DNA of 64,000 nt from Ailurus styani (lineage: Eukaryota; Chordata; Mammalia; Carnivora; Ailuridae), in NCBI GenBank assembly GCA_002007465.1, contig LNAC01000750.1, forward strand, positions 372,001 through 436,000. The letters are read 5' to 3'. Below, piece by piece: positions 22,765-33,120 of this stretch. The notes below the pieces were generated by a model. The model saw nothing but the letters and a program-made list of their open reading frames with translations, was not told the origin of the DNA and did no database searches. The position numbers and the translations under genes were made by a program. Each line of letters starts with the position of its first letter. Positions within the stretch are counted from its first letter, which is position 1.

Positions 22765-22896
22765 CCCTTGACTGAAGAGTTACTCAAACAACAAAAGCTG
22801 AATTCAGATGAGACCATTATAACTCAGCAGTCTGTATCTGATTCCCACTTGGCAGAACTCCAGGAAAAAATCCAGCAAACAGAGGCCACCAACAAG
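22765..22896 (+). CDS. PDE4DIP: PDE4DIP exon 2 (residues 376-419)
   Basis: 132 nt, acceptor cttcctag|CCC, donor AAG|gtatga, phase 0 at both ends. It starts PLTEELLKQQ, the point at which CM1-type and exon-1-type myomegalin isoforms converge, so it acts as the common splice recipient. Coiled-coil heptads begin here. Confidence 0.95.
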
Positions 22897-23032
22897 GTAT
22901 GATCAGTCCAGGCCCTTGGAGACAATAGGGCTCCCTGAGGATGTGACTGGCTCTAGCTGAGGCTCTTAACCTCTCTGAGTCGGACTTGGGAGATGGATAC
23001 TGTGTATTCCTGTTGCTCTAAGGAATATTTTT

Positions 23033-23229
23033 TTTTAAAGATTTTATTTATTTATTTGACACAGAGAGAGAGATCAGATCACAAGTAGGCAGAGAGGCAG
23101 GCAGAGAGAGAGGAGGAAGCAGGCTCCCCGCTGAGCAGGGAGCCTGATGTGGGCTTCAATCCCAGGACGCTGAGATCATGACCTGAGCCAAAGGCAGAGG
23201 CTTTAACCCACTGAGCCACCCAGGCGCCC
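23033..23229 (-). mobile_element. CanSINE, young
   Basis: Antisense. TCTAAGSAATATTTTT on both sides (about 23017 and 23230) is the target duplication. Confidence 0.93.
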
Positions 23230-23264
23230 TCTAAGCAATATTTTTGATTAAAACTGTAGTTTTC

Positions 23265-23458
23265 TTTTTAAGATTTTACTTATTTATGACAGAGAGAGAT
23301 AGCAAAAGAGACAGAGAACACAAGCACAGGGGAGCTGGAGAGGGAGAAGCAGGCTCCCCACTGAATAGGGAGCCCAATGAGGGACTTGGATCCCAGGATT
23401 CTGGGATCATGACCTGAGCCAAAGGCAGACGCTTAACAACTGAGCCACCCAGGTGTCC
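23265..23458 (-). mobile_element. CanSINE, diverged
   Basis: Antisense, AAGATTTTACTTATTTATGA tail, ending GAGCCACCCAGGTGTCCC. Confidence 0.9.
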
Positions 23459-23785
23459 CTAAAAGTATAGTTCTTTCCTTTATCTCTCATCAAGATTTTA
23501 GCCTGCTCTGCACAGATCAGAATTTCTGGTGCCTTTTAGATCTGTAATTAAAACTTGAGTGTAGTGTTTAACTGTATAAGGCACCAAGACAGGAGGTTTA
23601 TGCTTTTGATTTTAGCTTAACTTCTTACCCCTTTAGGGCTCAAAGAGTCTAACATTTGCTTAGAAGAAAATTTCATCAGTGCCCACAATTTGAATGCTGA
23701 ACTTCTGGTCTGTTTTACCCTTGTAGTGTTCCATCCTGTCCTAGATAGCAGAGCTCCTTGGTCTATGTGTAAAGGATTCACATGA

Positions 23786-23970
23786 GGGGCACCTGGGTGG
23801 CTCAGTCAGTTAAGCATCCGACTCGTGATTTCAGCTCAGGTCATGATCTCAGGGTCATGAGATTGAGTCCTGCAATGGGTTCTGTGTTGGGCAGTAGCCT
23901 GTTTAAGATTCTCTCCCTGCCCCTACTTTCCCACGTACTCTCTCTCTTTCTTAAAAAAATAGAAAAAGAA
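23786..23970 (+). mobile_element. CanSINE, diverged
   Basis: GGCACCTGGGTGGCTCAGTC head, GTTAAGCATCCGACTC body, A-rich tail. Confidence 0.9.
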
Positions 23971-24225
23971 AAAGAATCCACAGTGACTCACGTGGACAAG
24001 TGCCCAGTACAGCTGTCCATTATAGAGAAAGCACAGTACATGAGAATTGAAGCAATTGAATACTGAAGAAAGTATTTCATTTTCCTGCTACTTCGTCTTA
24101 ATGAATGATTTAAGGTTTTAATGGTTACTACATGTGGGGAAACCTAGATTTGAGAAGGACTTTCTGATTGCATTTGAAGTTAAAAGAAATTGACCTAACA
24201 AACTGTTTTTCTTTGCCAAATTCAG

Positions 24226-24345
24226 ATTCTTCAAGAGAAACTGAATGAAATGAGCTGTGAACTCAAGTCTGCTCAGGAGTCATCTCAGAAGCAGGAGGGT
24301 ACAATTCAAAGCCTCAAGGAAACTCTGAAGAGCAGGGAAAATGAG
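24226..24345 (+). CDS. PDE4DIP: PDE4DIP exon 3 (residues 420-459)
   Basis: 120 nt, acceptor aaattcag|ATT, donor GAG|gtaaat, phase 0-0. It encodes ILQEKLNEMSCELK and further Gln/Glu/Lys-rich coiled coil. Confidence 0.95.
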
Positions 24346-24564
24346 GTAAATACTGTCAGTCAGGGACGCGTGAGGAAATGGTTTGTTCCATCAAAGTAGA
24401 CACGTAATCTGTATTTTGTAGAAACAGATCGTCAGACTAACAAATATGAGCCTAGAGAAACCGTAGTGTAATCTAAATTGGTATTTCTAAAATCTGTACA
24501 GGTGAGATAATGGAATTTATTTTTGGTTTACTAATATGTCCGGTACTCCCTGTCTCATTTTCAG

Positions 24565-24657
24565 ACTGAGGAGTTGTACCAGGTGATTGAAGGTCAAAAC
24601 GACACGATGGCAAAGCTTCGAGAAATGCTGCGCCAAAGCCAGCTTGGACAACTTCAT
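24565..24657 (+). CDS. PDE4DIP: PDE4DIP exon 4 (residues 460-490)
   Basis: 93 nt, acceptor attttcag|ACT, donor CAT|gtacgt, phase 0-0. Coiled coil TEELYQVIEGQNDTMAKLRE. It is separated from exon 3 by only 219 bp and from exon 5 by 138 bp, so the three form a compact block. Confidence 0.95.
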
Positions 24658-24795
24658 GTACGTGAGGGTCACACAGGAGGGGGTGAGACTGCAGTTGAGG
24701 AAGTGCCGTGTTCAGTCATGGTTTGGGTTTGGTTGGTCTTCTCAGTGGCTCGGTGCTTGCCCTCCTTGTGAGTATGATTTTTCCTCTTTTTTCAG

Positions 24796-25008
24796 AACTC
24801 AGAGGGTACTTCCCCAGCCCAGCAACAGGTGGCTCTGCTTGATCTTCAGAGTGCTTTGTTCTATAGCCAGCTGGAAATACAGAAACTCCAGAGGGCAGTG
24901 CGGCAAAAAGAACGCCAACTGGCTGATGCCAAACGATGTGTGCAGTTTGTAGAGGCTGCCGCCCACGAGAGAGAACAGCAGAAAGAGGCATCCTGGAAAC
25001 ACAACCAG
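24796..25008 (+). CDS. PDE4DIP: PDE4DIP exon 5 (residues 491-561)
   Basis: 213 nt, acceptor ttttttcag|AAC, donor CAG|gtaaat, phase 0-0. A short Ser/Gly/Pro break (NSEGTSPAQQ) is followed by long Leu/Gln/Lys heptads ending ASWKHNQ. Confidence 0.95.
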
Positions 25009-25874
25009 GTAAATTGGCAGTCGTTTTGTAGCCTGAGATGCTGACTTTGCCCTGATAATAACTTTTTATCAGGACGGTTTGTGTTGAATCCTTCAGTCCC
25101 TGGCTTAATCAAAAAGTTCAGTTTGACATTTATTGCCCTCATACCACCTGCCAGAGACTGGGCTGTGTTCCAGGAATACAAGAGTCGATATCACAAGCTC
25201 TTCCCTGAAGTTACTTGTAGTTTAGTATGAGAAAGTCACAGAAACAGAATTTTCGTGTAAATACTGAAATGAGCAAAGGAGGTGTGTTTGGGTCCTATAG
25301 GAATATATAGGAGTTGCTGAGGAAGGGAGGCAGGGAAGGCTTCATGAAGGAGGAGCTATCTGGGGGTTATTCTTGAAAGGTGGGTAAAGTTTAGCAAGAC
25401 AGAATAGTGGGGAACACCAACCAAGTTTAAAGGAATGGCATGCGCGATTATCTGTATCTTTTTTAAAAAAAATAAAACATAATTCTTAATTGGTTCCTTT
25501 ATCTTGTTAGGTTAGAGCATGTGGTATCAATTTTTTTTAAGATGTAAGAGGATGATAGAAATATTCTATCCTTGAGCTTATCCAGGGTTACAGTGGAACA
25601 GAGTTCTGTTTAGTAGTTATATAGATCTATCATTTTTAAACTAGAGAGTAAGTATTGAACTATATAGTATGAAATTTACATCTTCCTGCCATTCACAGTT
25701 CCCACAATTTCCCATATCCTATTTGATTCGTGTATACTATTTCTAGAGTAATTGTAAGAATGGCACTTTTCTGCTACTTTATATTCTGTATGCCTTGAAA
25801 GTTTTAAGGCCTCCCTATCTACTAACCATATGAAAATTTTAGATTGTTTGAAAAAAGGAATCTGTTTAATTCAG
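25009..25874 (+). other. PDE4DIP: Intron 5 (866 bp)
   Basis: An L2-like old fragment at about 25150-25400; nothing else recognised. Confidence 0.6.
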
Positions 25875-26033
25875 GAATTACGAAAAGCCTTGCAGCAGCT
25901 CCAAGGAGAATTGCAGAGTAAGAGCCAACAGCTTCGTACCTTGGAGACTGAAAAATACAATGAGATTAGAACCCATGAGCAACACATTCAGCACCTAAAC
26001 CACAGTCTGAGTCACAAAGAGCAGCTGCTTCAG
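25875..26033 (+). CDS. PDE4DIP: PDE4DIP exon 6 (residues 562-614)
   Basis: 159 nt, acceptor taattcag|GAA, donor CAG|gtgagt, phase 0-0. Continuous coiled coil (ELRKALQQLQGELQ... SHKEQLLQ). Confidence 0.95.
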
Positions 26034-26897
26034 GTGAGTCTACATAATGATTTTAACAAACTGGGCTCACAGAGCTCTGAAAATTCTGTTCACATAATCT
26101 CGGATTAGTCCACCTGTGTTGAGAAACTACATGTAGAGCATTGAGGGGTGGGAACCAGGAGGATTCAAAATAAGTAAAAAGTACAGTTCATGAACCACAG
26201 TGCTAACCAGCAAGGGTATGAGAAAAGAAATATTGACCTGAAAGACCTAAGCAATATTCAGCAAGTAGTTACTAAACACTTCTGTGAACCAGATACTATA
26301 CTAGGGGCTGGGAAGACAGAAGGGATGACCATTGTTTTCAGTCTAGTAGATGAAGACACCTGTATCGAAATTTCCAGTTACTTACATGATAAAATGAATG
26401 TCGGAGGGAAAATAACTGAACACTGAAGAAGACTGTGATGGGTCTCCTGCTCTAAGCTTCAGTCTCATTGAACCCCTTACATTTTGCTGAGCATACAGTT
26501 TTTTCATAGTGTGCGTGTATTGGGCATGCATTTTTTTCTCTGATTGAAATACCCCACCAGCTTCACTTGGGAAGCTCCCAGTCCTTAAGGCTTAGAGCAA
26601 ATGTAACCTCTTTTGTGAGATCTTTAATGACACCTTCAGGCAGATTTAGACAGTGCATCCTGTATTCCCAAGCAGACACACCATATATACATAATGTGTA
26701 TATAAATTCATACACACGTGTACACCTGTGTACAATAGTTAATGATTTGTATGTCTGTTATCCCCACTAACCTGTGTTTTCCTTGAGAGTGATCACATTT
26801 TGTTTTTTATCCTGAATAAGAGGTTGTTTGGCAAAGCGTAGGAATTCGATGTGTATTGGATAAGTGAATAAAGGGAAATATTTTTTGGTCTCATTAG
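26034..26897 (+). other. PDE4DIP: Intron 6 (864 bp)
   Basis: Two diverged L2-like stretches (about 26230-26420 and 26430-26870). An 88-codon-scale open frame at 26190 is non-coding in character. Confidence 0.55.
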
Positions 26898-27011
26898 GAA
26901 TTTCGGGAGCTCCTGCAGTATCGAGATAAGTCAGACAAAACCCTTGAAGCAGATGAAATGTTGCTTGAGAAACTTCGACAGCGAATACAAGATCGAGATG
27001 TTGCTCTAGAG
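26898..27011 (+). CDS. PDE4DIP: PDE4DIP exon 7 (residues 615-652)
   Basis: 114 nt, acceptor tctcattag|GAA, donor GAG|gtatgc, phase 0-0. Coiled coil EFRELLQYRDKSDK... RDVALE. Confidence 0.95.
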
Positions 27012-27197
27012 GTATGCATCTTAATTTTGCTTACAGCGCTATGGATTATTCTATTCACATAGGTACTTAGAAAGACGTGTCTACTTAATTTCCTGCTTTT
27101 TGGAGCTGGTCTTCCCTTCCTTTATATTTTTATTGAATGAGTGTGATCACAATAGTGAATCCTAAACAGCTTTAGGATCCTTATACTGTCCTTGCAG

Positions 27198-27335
27198 CGG
27201 GCTATAGATGAAAAGTTCTCCACTCTGGAAGAGAAAGAAAAAGAACTGCGTCAGTTTCACCTTGCCTTGCGAGAACGAGATCACGACTTAGAGAGACTGC
27301 GTGGTATTCTGTCCTCTAATGAAGCTATGATGCAG
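27198..27335 (+). CDS. PDE4DIP: PDE4DIP exon 8 (residues 653-698)
   Basis: 138 nt, acceptor ccttgcag|CGG, donor CAG|gtaaga, phase 0-0. Highly charged coiled coil (ERD/EKEKE runs) ending SSNEAMMQ. Confidence 0.95.
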
Positions 27336-28053
27336 GTAAGAGCACAGTCTGCATGGTTTGATATCTCTCTCCTGCTTGGATGCTAAGCCCGAAGCATCAA
27401 CCTTTTCCCTCATTTTCTGAAAACCAAGGTATTCGCTTTATAAGAGAAAAAATACAAAAACAACAAAAATAGTTATCCATCATTGTAGATTAGGAAGTGA
27501 GAAGTGTTAGTACTTCTGCTGTGGAGTTTGTAGGGGAAAGCAGTGAATATGGATTTCTAGACATCCTTTCTGATTTGTTTCTAATCCTCGTCAATACCTA
27601 TACTTTAACATATGCATTGCCCATACAGCTGTTACACTTTTGTTTTCTCATTAATATTATATGCATATCCTTGTATAGCCACAGTCGGAACACTTGATTA
27701 TTAATATTTACTGTGGGCTATATTTGGATATGTATTTTAAAGCTTATATATTTAACCATCTGCCACTTCTTAAAGAAGTCCTTCACTTCCTCTTTAGCCT
27801 AGCCTGCCCCCTCAAAAATACTTCATTTACCGTATACATTATATTTATTTCCCTAATTTAATTAAATGAGAGTTTCTAAAACCAAAGAAAAGATTAGTTT
27901 TTCTTTCTCATTGTTAGATCTGATACAAAGTTTTCTCCTTTGACAAAAAATCGATACTTTAGGAGATAATTTGAAGGCAGATCAAGTTTCTTATTTATCC
28001 TGCTGAGTGTGGGGTGGTCCTTCGACTTATCCTTGCTTTCTTTGTTACCGTAG
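27336..28053 (+). other. PDE4DIP: Intron 8 (718 bp)
   Basis: AT-rich, no recognised repeat or gene. Confidence 0.6.
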
Positions 28054-28233
28054 AGTATGGAGAGTCTCCTGAGGGCCAAAGGCCTGGAAGTAGAGCAGTT
28101 GTCTGCCACCTGTCAAAACCTGCAATGGCTGAAAGAAGAAAGGGAAACCAAATTTAGCCATTGGCAGAAGGAACAAGAAAGTATCATTCAGCAGTTACAG
28201 ACATCTCTGCATGACAGGAACAAAGAAGTGGAG
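28054..28233 (+). CDS. PDE4DIP: PDE4DIP exon 9 (residues 699-758), GC donor
   Basis: 180 nt, acceptor ttaccgtag|AGT, phase 0-0. Coiled coil SMESLLRAKGLEVEQL... HDRNKEVE. The donor reads GAG|gcaaga: a GC instead of GT. The next exon continues the known protein exactly (DLSATLL), so the GC site must be the one used. The compensating AG before and AAGA after the junction are usual for GC-AG introns. Confidence 0.93.
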
Positions 28234-29145
28234 GCAAGACTTTACTCAATTAAAGGCAGTTGGTTTAGTGATTACATGATCTCAGTCTCGGATTGGGACT
28301 CTTTAGGTCTGGGGGGCCAGTGACCCAAGTCCTAAATTCTATCCTGTGCCTGGGCAAGTCATTGGCTTTCACTGGGACTTTTTTCCTTCTATCTCTAAAC
28401 TCAAGGTGACAATTATCTTTCTTAAGTCATGTGAGAATTAATGAGAGTGAAAACATGCACCTCTATAATATGATAGCTGACCTCTGTTGGTGATGGTGCT
28501 CACGCTTGTTAGGCACTGTTATAATTGCTTGGTGAATGCTAACTCATTGAAACCTGACAAGTCTATGAGGTACGTATTATTATCCTTCATTTACAGGCAA
28601 GGAAACAGACTTCTGAAATGAAATACCTTGTCCAAAGTAACACAAATAATAAGTGACAGAGCCAGTAAGCCGCCCAGGCACTGTGATTCCACAGTTTTAA
28701 CCACCCTCTGTAGCCTCTCAGTGTAGAAGTAGGAACTTCATCACCGTGCTAAGAAATACAGTGCTCATTATTCTTTTTCAGTGTATCATTTTGTGTTGCC
28801 CTTATAAAAGTTATACTGGGGAGAATATAAATACATGGACTGCGTGTCCATTTATCTGCATCTGTTAGGTACCCGGAGCAAATAGGGAAAGGGCCTACTT
28901 CAGAAAACAATACGTAAGTTGCCATTATAAATGTTTTTCTGTATTGTTAGTGTTCATTCATTGAGCATGTACTTACAGCCTTCTGTGTACCAGGCCTGTG
29001 CGAGATCTGGGAAAACAGGAGAATAAAACATGGTACTTGTTCTCCGGAATCTCATAGCTCTTCTATAGCAGATTCTTATAAATCCCTTGACATGTAGTAG
29101 AGGGAATTCTTTCCTCCAGAACTTATGCTGTCCCTTCTGTATTAG
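28234..29145 (+). other. PDE4DIP: Intron 9, GC-AG type
   Basis: 912-bp intron beginning gcaaga and ending ctgtattag. Inside are diverged MIR-like fragments (+ at about 28325-28460, - at about 28500-28705) and an L2-like piece around 28945-29060. No other plausible in-frame GT donor joins exon 9 to exon 10. Confidence 0.85.
28500..28705 (-). mobile_element. MIR SINE fragment
   Basis: Complement of the MIR middle (TGAGGTACGTATTATTATCC, then CAAGGAAACAGACTT and AAGTGACAGAGCCAG). Confidence 0.7.
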
Positions 29146-29340
29146 GATCTTAGTGCCACGTTGCTCTGTAAACTCGGACCAGGGCAGAGTGAAGTAGCAG
29201 AGGAGCTGTGCCAGCGCCTACAGCGAAAGGAAAGGATGCTGCAGGAACTGCTGAGCGATCGAAACAAACAAGCAGTGGAACATGAAATTGAGATTCAAGG
29301 CCTGCTTCAGTCTATGAGCACCAGAGAGCAGGAGAGCCAA
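29146..29340 (+). CDS. PDE4DIP: PDE4DIP exon 10 (residues 759-823)
   Basis: 195 nt, acceptor ctgtattag|GAT, donor CAA|gtaagg, phase 0-0. DLSATLLCKLGPGQSEVAEE gives a short Gly/Pro break, followed by coiled coil to STREQESQ. Confidence 0.95.
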
Positions 29341-29688
29341 GTAAGGACTAATGTTCAGACCAGAAGAGTGTCAGTGTGTTTATAGTCCTTGAATAGGGAA
29401 ACTTTGAACATTGTAGCGTGAATATGTGTCATTCTGTTCTGTTAGGGTTTCTTCCTTCAGTCTGTTTCCTAGATTATAGTTTTACATCCATTACCAGAGC
29501 ATGCAATATTTGTAGAGCACTTTGCATTGAGAAGGGCACAGAAACAGTACACGTACCCATTAACTTCACGGAAAGGAATACAAGGTTCTGGAGTGTTTTG
29601 ATTCTAAATTCTCAAGACTTGAGTGATATTTTCTATTTCTAGCCAAGCTGTGGGAAAACTTATACACTTGACATATTTTTTCTCAGTT

Positions 29689-29894
29689 CTTTTTTTTTTA
29701 GATTTTATTTATTTGTCAGAGAGAGAGAGGGAGAGAGAGAGCAAAGCAGGAGGAGCAGCAGACAGAAGGAGAAGCAGGCAGAACAGGCTCCCTGCTGAGT
29801 GGAGCGCCCAATGCGGGCCTCGATCCCAGAACCCTGGGATCGTGACCAGAGCCGAAGGCAGATGCTCAACTTACTGAGCCACCCAGGCTTCCCT
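29689..29894 (-). mobile_element. CanSINE
   Basis: Antisense, TTTAGATTTTATTTATTTGT tail, ending GAGCCACCCAGGCTTCCC. Confidence 0.9.
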
Positions 29895-31101
29895 ATTTTT
29901 TTTATTCTTATAAAATATGAATTATCTTAAGAGGAAAAAGATTGTGTTTTTTTCAAAGGCTGTGATGAGAATATATAATTTATAGTAACATGGGGTATAT
30001 TAATCTTACAGTACTGATACACAGGTATTTCATATTCATATACATAAGAGATCTTGGTATGTTCTTTATTATGTTTTTTCCTGTAATAACTTCTACAGAT
30101 TTTTATTCAGGTAAATTAATAATGTACTGTTACCTCTAAGATGGTTACGTCCAAATCCCTAAAGGGCCCAAATTTTACTTAATAAAAATGTAAGGTTATT
30201 CTTTTATTTCCCTTAGAAATTGTGACAAGAGCTCAGCTTCTCATTAAAGCAGGTGTAATTGTCCCCAGAAACAGTGAATGCTGATACAGCTAGTATAGTC
30301 CTGATTCATCATCTTTTACCCCCAGTAATTTTAGCCTTAGTTTATTGTTTCCAGATTTTCTGATTAAATGCAGACTTTGTGGTAATGGTCACAAATAATG
30401 TTCTAGATCTTTTCCTTACTCTGCCATCATCTGTCATAGAAAAGTGGGATTTGAAATGAAATAAACTGGGTTTGGTGGTTTTGAGGTTCAGATTCTCCTG
30501 ATTGTATGGTCTGATAAAAATGTTTCCGTGTAAATGATTCATTCAATAAATGTGCATGGAGTGCTTAGTGTGTGCCAGACACTGTTCTGGGTGCTTGTGA
30601 ATCAGCAGAAAACATTATAGAATCTGCACTTAGGAAACTTACACCTGGTTGATAGACAATGAACATATATCAGAAAAGGGTAAGTGCATTGTAAAAACTT
30701 AGCAGGACAACGAGAACTGGGAGTAGAGAAAAGGAGGCTGTTTTAGATAGGATATGCAGAGGAGGCCAATCCGATAAGGTATCAGTAGGCAAAGATATAA
30801 AGGTCCCAAATCAAACAAGTGCTTGGGTAAAGAATATCCAGGCCATAGGCACATGTATCTTGGAGTAAAGGATATCTGCTATCCCACTTCAAACCAGAAT
30901 CTTAATACCTTAGCCTGATAGAGTTCTGGCAGAGCCAATTTCAGATTGTTTGATCTGTAATAGGTATGTTATATTCAGTTTTTCCAATGTTCTTCCCCTG
31001 AGAGACTTTCTTTCCACTCATCCACTGTTTTTCCCTGTAATGGAAAGCAAGGGAATTATTTTGGGGGGGCTCCACTAACTTTTCATAAACGGTTGACTTT
31101 T

Positions 31102-31291
31102 TTTTTTAAGATTTTATTTATTTATTTGTCAGAGCGAGATTACAAGTAGGCAGAGAGGCAGGCAGAGGGAGAGGAGGAAGCAGGCTCCCTGCTCAGCAGG
31201 AAGCCCGATACAGGGCTCGATGCCAGGGCCCTGAGATCATGACCTGAGCCGAAGGCAGAGTCTTTAACCCACTAAGCCACACAGGCACCCC
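31102..31291 (-). mobile_element. CanSINE
   Basis: Antisense, flanked by AAACRGTTGACTTTT (31087-31101 and 31292-31306). About 75 bp upstream of the exon-11 acceptor. Confidence 0.94.
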
Positions 31292-31379
31292 AAACAGTTG
31301 ACTTTTAATGAGTGACTTCAGAACATAAATTTTATTTTCTAGAGTATCTTTCTAACGATGTGTGTGATTTCCTTACTAG

Positions 31380-31547
31380 GCCGCTGCAGAGAAGATGGTA
31401 CGAGCCTTGATGGAAAGAAATTCAGAATTACAGGCCCTGCGCCAGTATTTAGGAGGGAAAGACTTCATGGTGTCCCAAGCAGTCCTTTCTAACCAACCCA
31501 CCGAAGTTACCTCCAGCAGCCCCCATCTTGGAGAGCAGACTGATCAA
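31380..31547 (+). CDS. PDE4DIP: PDE4DIP exon 11 (residues 824-879)
   Basis: 168 nt, acceptor ccttactag|GCC, donor CAA|gtaaga, phase 0-0. Coiled coil AAAEKMVRALMERNSELQAL followed by a Ser/Thr/Pro-rich hinge (TEVTSSSPHLGEQTDQ). Confidence 0.94.
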
Positions 31548-31711
31548 GTAAGAATTATGTGCTTATGTAAATGTTCATACCAATTGCCTTTTCTTTCTGT
31601 GTTGGAGGCATAAGTTTGATCATTTTTATACCAAATTGTGTGAGAACATTCCAGAACATTGTGATCATGGTTCCATACCTTTCTAAATCCCCTGACTTTT
31701 CTGATTTTTAG

Positions 31712-31793
31712 GGTTCAGTGCATATACCCTCCAAAGATGATAGCATTTCGTTGACTGCCAAAGGGGATACCAGTATGCCCAGGTCCTCATTAG
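31712..31793 (+). CDS. PDE4DIP: PDE4DIP exon 12 (residues 880-906, Ser-rich hinge)
   Basis: 82 nt, acceptor gatttttag|GGT, donor TTAG|gtaagt; it ends one base into codon 907. GSVHIPSKDDSISLTAKGD is polar and non-helical, continuing the hinge from exon 11. It cannot be skipped alone without a frameshift, unlike its upstream neighbours. Confidence 0.93.
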
Positions 31794-32316
31794 GTAAGTA
31801 TCAAATGTAATTTCACTATGGAATCTTACGTCTTTTCTTTCTGTAACTCTGTTAATAGGTTCAGCCAAGACTGTCTTTTCCTACCTTAATGGAAAAAAAA
31901 TAAGTTTAGATTCCCCCTGAAAGGCTGAAGACATGTCTCTTCTAGAAAAAACTACCCGTATTATATTGAATTGAGACTGTTGTTTTGGGTACAGTTTGGC
32001 CCAGGGAAACTGCCTCCCGATTACTCTTTCCAGATAGCTTTGTAGGGGTTCAGAAATGCAGGAGGTAGTGTTTCCAAACCTACACAACAGAACCGTGGGG
32101 CTGACATCTTCTCCTGGGTATCTTTTAAGCAGGCCAAGGCTTCTCATAGTAACTTGACATAACCTACATTACAGTGTTGGGAGGGGGAGGCAGTGTACAT
32201 TAAGTTATTTGCCAAGATCATAGCCATCTAAGAGATGATCGTAGGCCTTGAACTCCCTAAAAACAAATGAATTCTGATTTACTTATGATTTTTTTTAATG
32301 ATACTAAAGAATGCAA

Positions 32317-32458
32317 GGGGGCGCCTGGGTGGCTCAGTCAATTAAACATCCAACTCCTGATTTCAGCTCAGGTCTTGATCTCAGGGTTGTGAGTTCAAGC
32401 CCCGTGTTGGGCTCCATGCTGGGCTGGGCAGGGAGCTACTTTAAAAAAAAAAGAAAAA
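32317..32458 (+). mobile_element. CanSINE, short form
   Basis: GGGGCGCCTGGGTGGCTCAG head. The CT-rich region is largely missing, then an A-rich tail. AAAGAATG flanks on both sides. Confidence 0.9.
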
Positions 32459-32619
32459 AAGAATGTAAAAATTTTGTGCCTGTGTTACAGTGTAAGGTAT
32501 TATGGAATTCCATAGTTAAGTCATGCAAATAGTTATTTTTTTTGTAGGAAAACTTTGTTAGTCAAAGAGTAAAGAATGCTGGATTTAATTTACTCCCTAT
32601 TTACCTTTTTCAAAAAGTA

Positions 32620-33088
32620 CCTTTCCGCGATTTTTTATTTTGCAAATTTCAAACTTTTAGAAAAGTGGCAAAAATCATACAGTGAATACCCATATAGACT
32701 TTTATTAGGATTCACCACCTATTAACATTTTGCCACATTTGCATTATTTCTTCACGTGCACACACACAAATAGAATGTTTTTTCTAAGCCACTTAAAAAT
32801 TACTTAGATATCATGACACTTCATTTCTAAATACTTCATTATGTATTTCCTAAGGTCAAAGGCATTCTCCTACATAACTACAGCGTAATTACCACATTCA
32901 GGAAATTTAACTTTGGTGTAGTCCTGGTTCCTAATGTACAGTTCATACCCAAAGTTCTTGTCCCAGGAACGTTCCCGATGGTTGGGTTTCCCCCTATAGG
33001 ACCATGCAAGCATTTAGTTGTCATGTCTCGTTAGTCTCCTTTCGTCTAGGACAGTTTTCTATCCTTTTTTGTCTTTTTTGACATTGGC

Positions 33089-33120
<32 letters not shown>

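Larger units (their letters stand above)
22897..24225 (+). other. PDE4DIP: Intron 2 (1.3 kb), three CanSINEs
   Basis: More than a third of it is three CanSINE copies: 23033-23229 (-), 23265-23458 (-) and 23786-23970 (+). The remainder is unremarkable. Confidence 0.8.
29341..31379 (+). other. PDE4DIP: Intron 10 (2.0 kb)
   Basis: Antisense CanSINEs at 29689-29894 and 31102-31291, and an L2-like fragment at about 30540-30660. Otherwise AT-rich with no feature seen. Confidence 0.7.
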
